From Cyclaneusma minus (taxonomy: Eukaryota > Ascomycota > Leotiomycetes > Marthamycetales > Marthamycetaceae), in NCBI GenBank assembly GCA_037179335.1, contig JAKZHN010000001.1:1-64000 (forward strand): a stretch of 64,000 bases of DNA, in the 5' to 3' direction. A program made the translations under genes and the position numbers. The notes under the pieces were generated by a model. That model was given only the letters and a program-made list of their open reading frames with translations, did not search any database and was not told the DNA's origin. Below, piece by piece: positions 37,966 through 49,596 of the stretch. Position 1 is the first letter of the stretch. Every line of letters starts with the position of its first letter.

Positions 37966-39359
37966 AAAATTTCAAAACGTTTTTCAAAAATAAACTTTAA
38001 TTATTTAAGCATTAAAAAGCATTTCTAAATTGGATTTTTAAAACCCAATGCATTATAGCTATTTATAGAAACGGTTTTAGCTTAAAATATTAAAAAAAAA
38101 ATTATTAATTAGTTAAAAAAACCCTGCAAAATTTAATATAAAACCCAATTTAATTAAATTCTTAATAATCTTATTAATAATAAAAAATATATTTAAAAAA
38201 CTTTAAATATGCTTTTTAATATTTAAAAAAAGGCTTTATAATTTTAAATAGAATTAAAAAAGCCCAATAATATTTTTATATTCTAAAATAAAATAATATA
38301 ATTTTTATTACTTTTTAATTTAATTATAGCGATATAGCAAATTAAGCTTGATCTATTTTAAAATTAAAAATAGCCGGATTTTATATCAAAATTTTAAATA
38401 TTTCAGCTAATAAAATTAAGCTTTTATATAAAATATTTAATTTCGCTATTTATAATAAATACATTAAATATTTTTACAATATTAATAAATATATAAAGAT
38501 TTAAAACAAAAACTAGCTTAATATTAAAGCCATTAAATATAATAATTTTAAATTTATTTTAAATAAATTTCAATAACCCATTATTATAATTGCAATTTAT
38601 AATTATAATTATAATTATAATAATTTAATAAATCTATTTGCCGTTTTAAAAGCGCTATATAGAATATTTAAAAATTAATAGCAAAAATATTATAATTAAT
38701 ATTTTTATTGCAAGTTTTTAAATTATATTATTTGGAAATATAATAAAAAAACATCTAATATTATAAATAATTAAAAAAGCCGTAATAATAAATTTAGAAA
38801 ATATAATAGCGAATTTAAAAACCATAATAATAAAAATAAAAATTATAGTAATAATTAAAAAAAACTATAAAAATAATAGCTATGAAAAATATTAAAATTG
38901 CTTTTATATTATAAATTAAAAAAGTAATGCTTTATTAAAATTATAATTTAATAAAAATTTCCAATTAATATTAATTGATTTTTTATTATTTCTTAAATAT
39001 ATAAAGATTTTTATAATTATTCTAATTAATTATAAATATTTTAAAACCGGTTTTATTAATTAAAACTTTGCCAAAAAACACCATTTGCCTTTATTATAAG
39101 TTTTTAAATTAAAGCAATTAGCATTAATTAATAATAAATTAACTTTATTAATTATAAAACTTCTAATTGTAAGAATCGCTATTAATACTTATATTAAAAA
39201 ATAAGCATTGTTTTTAATAAAAGTGTTGCTTTAAATTTTAATAATTTTTGGATTTCTATAATTGGAAAATTGTAATCCTAGTATTAATTAAAAAAAATGT
39301 TTTATTAAAAAATTAAATATTATATTAAAGCATATTTTCTATATAAATATTAGCCAATA

Positions 39360-39610
39360 TTATTTTAAAATAAGTAAAAGATAAACCAATTTTTAAGCCA
39401 ATATTTTTTATATTTTTTAAATTTTTTAAATTGGTATTTTTTATATTAAATAAATTAATGTTGCAGCAAATATTTTTTGTATTTTTTAGGCCGGTATTTT
39501 CTAGATTAAATAAGCCAATTTTTAAATAAATACCCCCCGTATTTTTTAAATTGGTATTTTTTATATTGAATAGGCCAATTTTTAAATAAATATTTTTTAT
39601 ATCCCATTTA
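39360..39610. repeat. About 60-bp coding-phase tandem repeats in element C'
   Basis: A minus-strand frame (39325-39618) repeats a 20-residue motif about four times: IYLKIGLFNIKNTNLKNTGG, IYLKIGLFNLENTGLKNTKN and variants. It is the inverted counterpart of the repeat in element C. The frame staying open despite RIP around it is probably because the motif lacks codons that RIP turns into stops. Confidence 0.7.
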
Positions 39611-42129
39611 TTTATCAAATCTTATTTGTTTTATACCTTATTAACTACAAAACATAATCATAAAAATTTAGTATATTTAAAAATAAAAAATATCCCTTTT
39701 AAAATTAATTAAATCCTTATTTTAAAATAAGATTTCTATTTTATTACAAAAATTCCAAATTTAAAAAAACCCAAAATAAAAACCCGCATAATATATAATA
39801 GTCTTTTAAAAACAATTTACCCCGTTAAAAAAAACCCATATTATTACCAATAAAAAAGGCATTATTTTTATTATTAAATACATTTATTTATATTTTCCAA
39901 TTAATATTAAATATTCATTATTTTAATATTAAAATAAATGCTATAATTAATTTTATTATATTTGTCTATTAAATAATATTTTAAAATTAAAAAAACCATC
40001 TATATATTAAACAAAATTTCCAAAATTACCAAATTTCTTATAAAAAAACAAATCTACCGGTTAAAAAATATCCAAATAAACTACAATTTTTATTTTTACT
40101 GATATATAATAATTCTTTAGCCTTTTATTCTTTTAAATAAAATATTTATAGCTTTTAAAATATAAATAAATTAAGCAAAATAACCAAGGAAAATATTACT
40201 AAATTTATAAAAACAAAATCCAGTATAAGCAATAAAAAATTCCAAAATAAATTTTCTAAATAGCTTTAGAATATATTAAATATTTTCCTTTTTAAAAAAG
40301 CCAATAAATTATTTTTTAAATAATTTTAAAATTATAAAATTAAGTTGCTGCTTAAAATAAAACCACTTTATTATAAACACCAATTCCTTTTATTAAGAAA
40401 GTTAATATATATTAGAAAATAATTTAATAATCAGCTTTTTCGGAGATTTATTCGAAAATTAAAATCCAAATATATAGTATTGCTAATATTAATAGCCAAG
40501 TTTAAAAAAAGTTAAAATACATTAAAATTATAAAACCCTAAATAATATTATTATTAAAAATTGCTATTTTTTATCCCTAATTAAAAAAACCCTAAATATT
40601 ATATATAAAGCCAAAATTTATATTAAACTGAATATTATTGCTATATTTAATAAATTAAAAATAGCGAAAAAATTGAATAAAAAACAAATATTTATTATTT
40701 ATTTTAATTTTTTTAAATTATTAATTATACTGTTTAAATTCTATAATGCCCCAGTTTTCTTTTAGCATTATATTAATAATATTTTATTTAATTTAGTAAT
40801 AAAATATATATAGCCTATTTAAATGATTTTTTTAATTTTTTAAATAATATAAGGAAATATAGAAAATATATTTGAAAAATAATTTGCCGCTTTAAAAATA
40901 TAGGTTTTTATATTAGTTCTTCGAAATATAAATTTAAAATTATTTCTACCAAATACCTAAGCTTTTATATTATATTAAATAATATAAAAATAAATCCAAA
41001 TAAGATTTTTGCTATTCAAATTTAAAAATTATTTATTTATATTAAAAACCTTTAAAAGTTCATAAAATTCACCAATTGTTATTAAAGGTTTATTTAATTT
41101 TTTTTAAAATAGCCAAATTATTAAATACCTTAATTAATATATATATATATATATATAAATAAAAGCTTTGCAAAATACCTTTAATAAATTCAAGCAAGCA
41201 TTGACTTCTGCCCTAATTTTAGCTTTTGTTTATTATAGCAAATGCATAATTCTGAAAATAAATACTTTAAATTGTATTTTAAAAAGAGTATTTTGTTAAT
41301 ATAAAAATAACGATATTTTGCGCTTTATAGCTTATTTTTTAAAAATTTATAATTTTGCTAAATGCAATTATAAAATTCATAATAAGGAATATTTAATTAT
41401 AATTAAATATTTAAAAAAATAGAAATTAAAAATTTAAAAACTATTAAAAAATACTAAAATTTAAATTACTTATAATAACTTAAAATATTTTGAAATAATA
41501 AAGCAGCTAAATTAAAAATAAATGCGCTAGTTCAAATTCTTTTCCGGCTTTAATTTTAAAATTATTTATAAATTAAAATCCTAAGCAATTAAATTAAATA
41601 TATTAGGCAGGCTTTTAAAAAACCAATTCTAATATATTGGAAATAAAAGGCTATAATATAAATTAAAAATACTATTAGCAAAATTAAAATTTTTATTTAA
41701 AGCCTTATATAATTTAACGGCAAAATGCTAAAATAACCCCGAAATCAAAGGATTACTTCCAATATTTAAAATAAAAAATATATAATACTTTTTCAATTTT
41801 CTTTTTTCTTGCAATAAAATAATTATGTTTTTAATAAAATCCAAAAACAGATTAATAAAAACTGATATTTATAAATAATAATAAAACTAAAACCTTAACT
41901 TTTAAAATCAGAGCCTAATTCCAAAAGATAATTTATATAATACTTGAATAACGCCACCAATTTTAAAGCTAATGGAATTCTATCTTTTAAAATCAATTAA
42001 AAAATAATAGAGCTTTTGAAATTATATTTTTTTCAAATTTTTACAGTTGCTTTTTAAGCGAGGAAATTAATCGCAAAAAAGCTATTATGCAAATTTTAAA
42101 TCTTAAGGCTATAATTTAAATCAATTGTA

Positions 42130-42940
42130 TTTTCACTATTTCTAGAAATAATTAAATTCCGATTTTTAATAATTAAATATATTAATTAATCTTACAATAA
42201 AATGCATTTACCTAACTATTTTTATTGCTTTAAAAATGTCTTTTTAAAATATAGTTAAAGGCGCTGGCCATTTACCGACTATTAAAATAGCAATTTACAA
42301 TGCAATAAAATTGATTATTTAAATAATTATAATAGCTAAATGAATTAATAAAATTAATTTACAAAAATCAAAATTCAATTATTTTTAAAAATAGTAAAAT
42401 TCCAATAAAATCAAATTTCTATAGCTAAAACCGCTGCTCGGAAAGCGCTGCAAAGCGCTGAATCAATAAATTAGACTGTAAATTTAAGTTTATTAAAACT
42501 TTACCATTTTTAAAAATAATTAAATTTTAATTTTTAATAATCAACTTTCTCAATTTATTTAACTATTATAATTGCTTAAATAATTAATTTTATTGCAGTG
42601 TAAATAACTATTTAATTATAAATTAAATAATTCTAATAGCACTTTTAGCTATAAAAATTTAATCTTGCTAGAACTCTATTAATTTTAAAAATAAATAATT
42701 TTTAATTTTTAATAATTAATTCTTTCAATTAATTTAGCTATTATAATTGCTCAAATAATTAATTTTATCGCATTGTAAATATAAAAAATAACCAGATTCC
42801 CCAAAGCTTGCAATTGAAAAACAATTCGCAATGCAATAAAACTAATTATTTAAGCAACTATAATAGTTAATTTAATTAGGAAAATCAATTATTAAAAATC
42901 AAAATCCAATTATTTTTAAAATGGTAAAAGTCTAATTAAT
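42130..42940. repeat. Cluster of inverted about 105-bp repeats inside element C'
   Basis: A motif of about 105 bases, readable as ATTTAAATAATTATAATAGC ... AATTATTTTTAAAAATRGTAAAA, appears forward at about 42305-42410 and 42830-42935 and reversed at about 42130-42215 (partial), 42500-42605 and 42690-42780. Arms in opposite orientation make hairpin-like units of about 280-440 bases. They look like several small fold-back elements (MITEs) inserted next to or into each other, now AT-rich. A GC-rich spot (GGAAAGCGCTGCAAAGCGCT, about 42440) lies between two units. Confidence 0.6.
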
Positions 42941-45215
42941 TCAAATTCAAAAATTATTTTAGCAATATACAAAATAATAACACCATTAAAATTTTAATAA
43001 TACATTTGCCCTAAATTTGCAATATTATAACTCTGTTCATTTTTAATATTATTTAATTTTTTCTTTTAATTATTATACTATAATTAATTTGAATAGCATT
43101 TTATATATAGAATTTTATAAAAAAATGCTTTTAAATGCCTTATTTTAATTGCTTAAAACAAGGATTTTCAGTGTTTGCAGCTTTTGGGGTTAAGCAATAA
43201 CCCCAAAGTTTAAAAAATTAATAATAATTCAAGCTGGTGATAAATATATAAATCTTTTAATGTTCCTAATAAAACTAAAATATAATATAATATAATTTAA
43301 AAAATGAAATTAAAAGGCTCAATTTCTCGCAATTTGCCCGCAATCTTTTATTTCGGGGTCATTTTAGCTACAAACTCATGATAATAGGGTTATTTTAGCA
43401 TTTTGCCAATAATTTAATAACAAAAGGAATTTATTTTGATTTAATGCTAATTCCAATTTCTTTTATAAAAAAATATTGAATAAATTATTAAATAAATTTA
43501 CAAAATATTAAATATTGCAATATTTGCGCTAATAATTTTAAAAAATAAAAATCTTAAGGCCTGGCCAAAGAAATTATATTAGATTTTTAAAAAATAGATT
43601 TTTTATTTTTTTATTTTAAAAACAATTATATTAAAAAGCTTAAAAAGATAAACTGGATATAAATACCTTTTAATGCATCCAATTTAATAATTTAAATTAT
43701 TTATAGGCACTATTTAACAATTCTAGCCAAATATCCAAAAACAAAATTAAAATCTTAGCTAATATTAGCCAATATTACTAATAGCTAAAAATATTAAAGA
43801 ATATAGTAAAATATATTAAAAAATAAAACTTTTAGAATAAAATCAAAGCATTTAAATTATTATTTTTAAAATATTTGTAATTTCTATTAATACTATTTAA
43901 AGCTTAATTAAATATATCTATAAATTATATTACCCTTTTGCCCAAATATAAAAAATATAGCTAAATATATTCATATATAATAATAATAATTTGCAGGCTA
44001 ATTAAAATAAAATATTTTATTTTTATAAAAGGCTTGAAAATGAAAAACCTAATAAAACCCTTTTTTAAAACATTTATTATATTTATAATACTTTTAATAA
44101 TATTATTTTAAATAAAAAAAACCAATTTATTATTTAATTTTAAAAATCTTTATTTAAGAAATTTAAAATTAATTTAAAACCATTATTATTATTTTACTTT
44201 AAAATTAATAATTAAATAAAAATATTAAACGCGTATTTAAAATAATATCTCTAGAACTTTATATTATTTATATAAAATAAGTAAATAAATTAGCTATTTC
44301 TAGCAAAATTTGCTTTAAATAATCAAATTTCTAAAATTATAAAAATAACATTATTTTTTGCAAATTATAAATATTATATTTAAATGGGTATAAAATCCTT
44401 TTAGTTCTATTTTTTAAATATATTAGCTATTTAAAAGCAATGCTTTTATAAAGCAAATTATATAGCAAATTATATAAAAAAAAGCCCTAGCCCAGCAATT
44501 TATTAATAAATATAAGGAAAATATAAATTAAAATGATTTAAAAGCTTTGGTATTTAAAAAAGACCAATTAGTATATATTAATACCAAAAAGATTAAAGAA
44601 AAACTTAAAAAAAGAAAAACAAATCTTAGCCAATAAATAAAATTTACCAAAAGCCATATAATTTAAAGTTTTCAAAAAATATAAAAGTTTTTCTAGTATT
44701 TTACATATTTCTTTTTAAGCCAAAGCCAAAATTAAAAAACCTATTTAATTAAAATAAAATTAATTAAATAAAAAGCAAAAGTATTAAAAGCCGAATATTT
44801 AAAAACAAAAAAAGAATTAATAGTATTTTAAATATTTATAATTAAAACCCAAAATTAAATTAGGAATTTATATACCAAATTAAATAAAAAACTTATAAAT
44901 TAAATTGACAATCCAAGGCGGATTTATATAAATATGAAAAATATTTATAAAATTAGCATTAATAATATTAAAATGGATTTAATTTATTAAACTTTTTAAT
45001 TAAATAAGCCTTATAATATAGCTAGTTACTGCAATTATAATATAAATTCCCAAAAAAAAATCTCGAAAAAGGTTATTGGTATTTAAAGCTATAATAAAAA
45101 AAGGGTTTTTATAAATAAAAATACGAATATTTTATAATTAAAACATTATAAATATTTAAAAATAAAAAATAAATTTTAGCGCTATTTAAAATAAATAGCA
45201 ATTTAAATTAAAAAT

Positions 45216-45404
45216 ATTAATTTAATATTAATTTGCTTTAATATTTTAAATATATATATACCCGGCATATAATCCCCGGCATTTTTAGCGCTATAAATTT
45301 TTAAAAAAGCCTTATAATTTTACCCGGCTAAAAAGCTTTTCTCTCCAGCTTATAACCTTAGTTTATTTTAACCCCTGCCTCGACCCCTGCCCCGCGCCGT
45401 GATA
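45216..45404. repeat. Right LTR of element C'
   Basis: The outer end is preserved (CCCCTGCCTCGACCCCTGCC, then CGCGCCGTGATA) and the inner end is AT-converted. It matches the reverse complement of the left LTR of C. Confidence 0.8.
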
Positions 45405-48293
45405 CCCAGCTTTGGATTTATTTAATACTAATTTTGGAATTTGCTAAAATAAATTTAAAAATTAAAAATAGCCAATTGTAAAAATACTAAAAGCTTTAAT
45501 ATCTAGTATAATTCCATAAATTCTTTTATTACTATAGCGGGATTTAAAAATCCAAATATAAAAAATAATATTTGCTTACCGGTGTAAATCTGGCATTAAT
45601 TTAGCGAAAAACTATTTTTGATTTTATTTAATGCAAATAGAAAATACTGCATTATCTATTAATATACTTATAGTATATTAGGCATTAATTCTTTTAAAAT
45701 GCTAAATATAAAAAATAGGTTTTTGATTTTTCTTATTATATTTCTTTTTATTATTTAATTTTAAGTTATTAAAACTAGTAAAAAAAATATTTTAACCATA
45801 TTATTTTTATTATTTTTGTAATTCAAATTACTATCTATTTTTATAATAAAATTTCTAAAATCTAATTCAAAATATAATTTGCCAGCCTTTTTGGCTATAT
45901 TTTTTTCTTTTTTTCAATATTCAGCTATCTTTTTAAAAGTATGCCTTTATAATTTGCAATTTGGTTTAAAACAAATTTAATATTTATTTTTTTAATAAAA
46001 ACTCTTTTTTTTTAAATTAACTTTTTTTTGGAATTTGAGTAATTTTCAAATTTTAAATTTGAGTAATTTCTAAAGTTTTCATTATTGAATTGCTTAAATT
46101 TCTTAATATAATTATTACTTTTATTATATTTGGCATTAATATAAAATTGCTTTTAAATAATGGCTATTTTAGCTTTTATAATTATACAAAGGTCTAATTA
46201 AAGATTTTTGAATAGAATTAAATTTTTAATAGAAATTCCTTTGAATTTTGAAATTTTAAAAATAATACTTAAAAAACGATTCCGCATATTCAGCTGCTTA
46301 TAATAAATGCTTTTCATGCCTTGCTAAATTTTAAATATATATTTTAAAAAGAAATTAAAAAATTTATTCTTTAATTTATTTAAATTGTCTTTCACCACCT
46401 TTTTATAGAAAATTAATTGCCAAAAGCTAACGTATTTTTGTTTTTTGCTTACAATTTCAAAATAATTTTTAACTATTTCTATTTGTTGCTTTATAAATAG
46501 CTATTAAAGTATAATAGTCCAATGGTAAAAAACCAAAGCATAATTAATTAGCATAATTAAAAATACAAATGGCAAAGTTTCTCTATTAATATCCAGTCTT
46601 TTATAATAGTTTAAAAAAAATATTAAATGTTAAATTAAAAATATTCTATATTTTACTACTATATTTAATACTTTTATTATAGCTATAGGCTTTTATTAGC
46701 TTTTCAATTTTATTAAATATACTATTACTTATAATAGTATTGTAATTATTTAAATTAGCCAGGGAATTATTATTATTAATAGCGTTTAGCTTGCAGTTTT
46801 TTAAATTTAAATGATTCTTAAAAATAGCTTAGTAATTTGCTGGCAAAAACTGGCAAGGCTTAAAATAGCATTGGCGCTAATTTCAAATATTTTTAAATAG
46901 AATTTTGTATTTATAGAAAGCTGGAAATTAATATAAAATAAATAAAGTAAATTATTTAATAGCGGGAAGATTTTTATTATAAAAAGTACTATTTTCTAAA
47001 GCTTGTTTTAAAAATTACGCAAGTCTTTTTAAAATTGGATTTTTAAATAGCGGAAATTCAGGCCATATAGAAATTCTGCTTAGTTTTTTATTTTAGCTGG
47101 AGTCCAATTACAAAATTATTATTTTGCAATAATTTAATAAAAGGCTTTAGCAATATTTATTAATTGTGGAATAAAAATACTATTTATTTTAAAAAACCTT
47201 TAAAATTAATTCAGACTTTTTTAATTCAGACTTTTATAAATAGTCTTTTTAAAGCTTTTGGTTTTTCAATTCTTATAAAAGCTTTTAAAGCTCTATTTAT
47301 TAAAAAATAAATGCAATAGCTACCATAGAAATAATTATATAGCATTTTATTTAGCTAAAACTGGATTAGCGGTTTTTATAATTAAATATTTATAATTTGA
47401 AAACGCTTTTAATTTAAAATTTTAAGCAATTAATATAACATTTTATTTCACCCTTATAACTAGTATTTTATATCAGGTTATATTAAATTAAACGCCCTTT
47501 TTCTCAATATTATTATATATTTTTATTTCTAAGTTTTTTATTTTGCTAATATTTTATATTATTTAAAGTTTTCAATATAATTTTTTATTTTTATTTTCCT
47601 TTTTATTTTTCTTTTTATTATTGTTTTTTATAGCTGCAAATAAAGCTTTAAAAGCTTCAATTGATTTTTAAAATTATAAAATAAAAGGCCAGCCAAAGCG
47701 GGTGCCTAATTTTGAAAAAGCAGGCAGGGCTTTAATTTGCGCAATTTACGCAATTTTAAAAATATAAATTTAAATATTGCAAATTTGAAATTTTAAAATT
47801 GCGAATTTGTAAATTAAAAATTTGGTATTCCAAAGCTACAATTTTTTAATTTTTTTTTGCAATATTAAAGGGGCTTAAAAAAGCGGCGGAATTGGCGGGG
47901 CTGCTTAAAATTTTAAAGCAAAGCTTATAATAATTGGCTAATAATTGAAATTGTATAAAATGCTGCAGCTAATTGGCGCGATAATGCGCGGGGATTTAAT
48001 AGAAAATAATTTAAAGTATTATATATAATAAAATAGATTTTTTTAAAATATAAATTTTAGCAAAACGAATTTGCCCTAGCAAATACTGCAATTTTTTTAA
48101 TAATTAATTTTAAAAAGTCTATATAAAGCAGGACGGACCTTGTATAAATATAGTTTTAAAGCAAGCGAATTGCTTTAATTATTTTTAGCATAAAGTTTTA
48201 TAGGGCAAAATAGGCCTTTCCCAGGCAAAGGTGTTTTTTTTTAAAATTGGATTGTTCCAATTTATTGTTTTTATAAAAAAGACAATTAATTAA

Positions 48294-48496
48294 TATTAAA
48301 TTTATAAAATTTGGGATTTTACGCGTATAGCAAGGTATTTACAATATTGTATTTATTTAAAGAGAAAAAGAAAAAGACGTACTGCCAGATTTTAAAGGTT
48401 TGGAAATGCTTTTCCGACGACGCTAGCTAGCGCTAGAGTTAAGCGCTGATTGGCATATAACACCCATATGCTTTGACCGTCCCAGCTGTCCCAATA
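48294..48496. repeat. Right LTR of element A
   Basis: The inner start is converted (TATTAAATTTATAAAATTTG where the left copy reads TATCGAACCTACAAGGTTCG) and the outer half is preserved (GACGACGCTAGCTAGCGC, CCGTCCCAGCTGTCCC). Confidence 0.9.
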
Positions 48497-49001
48497 GCTA
48501 AATCGCTCCTGGGATTTTAAAATCGCGGAAAAAATTCCCGGATTGGGAATAGCGCAGCCGCGAAGCGGTGGCCCGTGCACCGCCCCGTAATAAAATTGAT
48601 ATTTTCGATTTGTTCGCCACAATAATGTATATATAATTTATATTGGTTTTTATATTTATAAATCCTAAATAATTGGCTTTTCAACAAAGTTTTTTTTATT
48701 AAAAAAACTCAAATATAGCCCAAAGTATAATTTCTTTAGGAAAGTTATTTTAAAAATGCATTATATTTTGTTTAAAAGCCAATTTTTCAATTAATTATAT
48801 AAATTTTATATATTTATAATTGGAAAATTCTGGGTTTTATAAAAACTAAAAGTTCGAGCTAAAAAACCCTAATTTACAGATTTTTATTAATTAAATTGTA
48901 AATTTTATTCCGGGCGGCGCACGGGCCACCGCTTCGCGGCTGCGCTATTCCCAATCCGGGAATTCTTTTCCGCAATTTTAAAATCCCAGCAGCGATTTAG
49001 C
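48497..49001. mobile_element. Inverted-repeat (fold-back) element with 101-bp arms
   Basis: The left arm (48497-48597) and right arm (48901-49001) are near-perfect reverse complements, beginning GCTAAATCGCT and containing CCCGGATTGGGAATAGCGCA and GCCGCGAAGCGGTGGCCCGT. The arms are GC-rich whereas the 300-base loop is extremely AT-rich. The outermost GCTAA of the left arm is also the target duplication of element A, and the sequence left of A (AGGGAATGGCTAA, 15131-15143) resembles the continuation beyond the right arm (complement AGGGGCTGGCTAA). So A inserted at or within the end of this element. No transposase is present. Confidence 0.75.
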
Positions 49002-49596
49002 CAGCCCCTATAAAAAGTAGCTGGCTACTCGCAACACCCTTGGAGTTGAGGACCCTTGGAAATTTTCGGCGGGCGGGACGGACATTGTTGGAATCGTCAA
49101 GGGTGGTGATAATCACGGCTGCTGGCGCAAGGGTAATATGCGTCCTTGAATAGCTGGATGGTTGTGATCTAAACAGGGAAGAGATCTCCGGAGGAGAGGA
49201 GCTTCCCTTGTAGCTATTCCCAGGCTTGGCGCGGTTGCCAAAGGCAGCCGTGATGTCCAAAAAGACATAAAGAAGGAAAAGAAAAGCATAAATAAAATGT
49301 GAAATTGCAAATATTCGAAAAATTGAACCTAGTACTTGTCCCATGACTTTCAAGGGATATGATACATCATACGGGGAATCGAAATTCTCCTTCAAGACTT
49401 TCCAACCAGGCCATATGACAGTTGACAGATTAGGTCTAAAAATAAAATGGGTGCTTGGCGGCCAGAACGTGAAGTTTCCTACTAGAATGATCAATATCCC
49501 AAGGTCTAAGTTGTCCAGCAACTCCATTCAAAGTATTGGCTATTATTTCATTAACCTGGGGGTATCCAAATTCAAGCCTTTCTCTAACCCAGAAAA
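49002..49596. other. Island edge, no confident gene
   Basis: Base composition returns to normal at about 49010. A minus-strand frame (48997-49527, 176 codons) begins MELLDNLDLGILIILVGNF and contains a hydrophobic stretch (FIYAFLFLLYVFLDI), but its end runs into the fold-back arm and it resembles no family I know. It could be a spurious frame or a remnant gene. Confidence 0.4.

Larger units (their letters stand above)
37819..45404. mobile_element. Element C': second copy of the C family, inverted, nested in A
   Basis: The LTRs match those of C in reverse orientation: the left starts TATCACGGTACTGACTTGC (37819) and the right ends GCGCCGTGATA (45404). The flanks CCCAA (37814-37818) and CCCAG (45405-45409) are a 5-base target duplication with one G-to-A change. 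Total 7586 bases, about 700 longer than C, partly explained by an inverted-repeat cluster at about 42130-42940. The left LTR seems to lack an internal stretch of about 45 bases. No coding frame survives beyond a short repeat-encoding one (39325-39618, minus). Confidence 0.85.
15144..48496. mobile_element. Element A: outermost LTR retrotransposon, RIP-degraded, hosting nested insertions
   Basis: Two 203-base direct repeats lie at 15144-15346 and 48294-48496. They align without gaps apart from local shifts, and most differences are C/T or G/A. The ends read TATCG... and ...CAATA, i.e. TG...CA after RIP. GCTAA flanks both sides (15139-15143 and 48497-48501) as a 5-base target-site duplication. 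Total length is 33,353 bases; removing nested B and C' with their duplications leaves about 6.5 kb, a normal size for an LTR retrotransposon. Its own interior (15347-16753, 35987-37813, 45410-48293) is over 70% AT by eye and full of stops, so no gag-pol frame survives and the superfamily cannot be named. Confidence 0.85.

Noticed and set aside
19614..39618. Short AT-rich open frames across the island (60-122 codons)
   Set aside because: They are Ile/Lys/Asn/Phe-rich by base composition; apart from the tandem-repeat frames in C and C' none has structure.
48392..48622. 76-codon minus-strand frame at the end of element A
   Set aside because: It spans an LTR and the fold-back arm; a frame across two repeats is not a gene.
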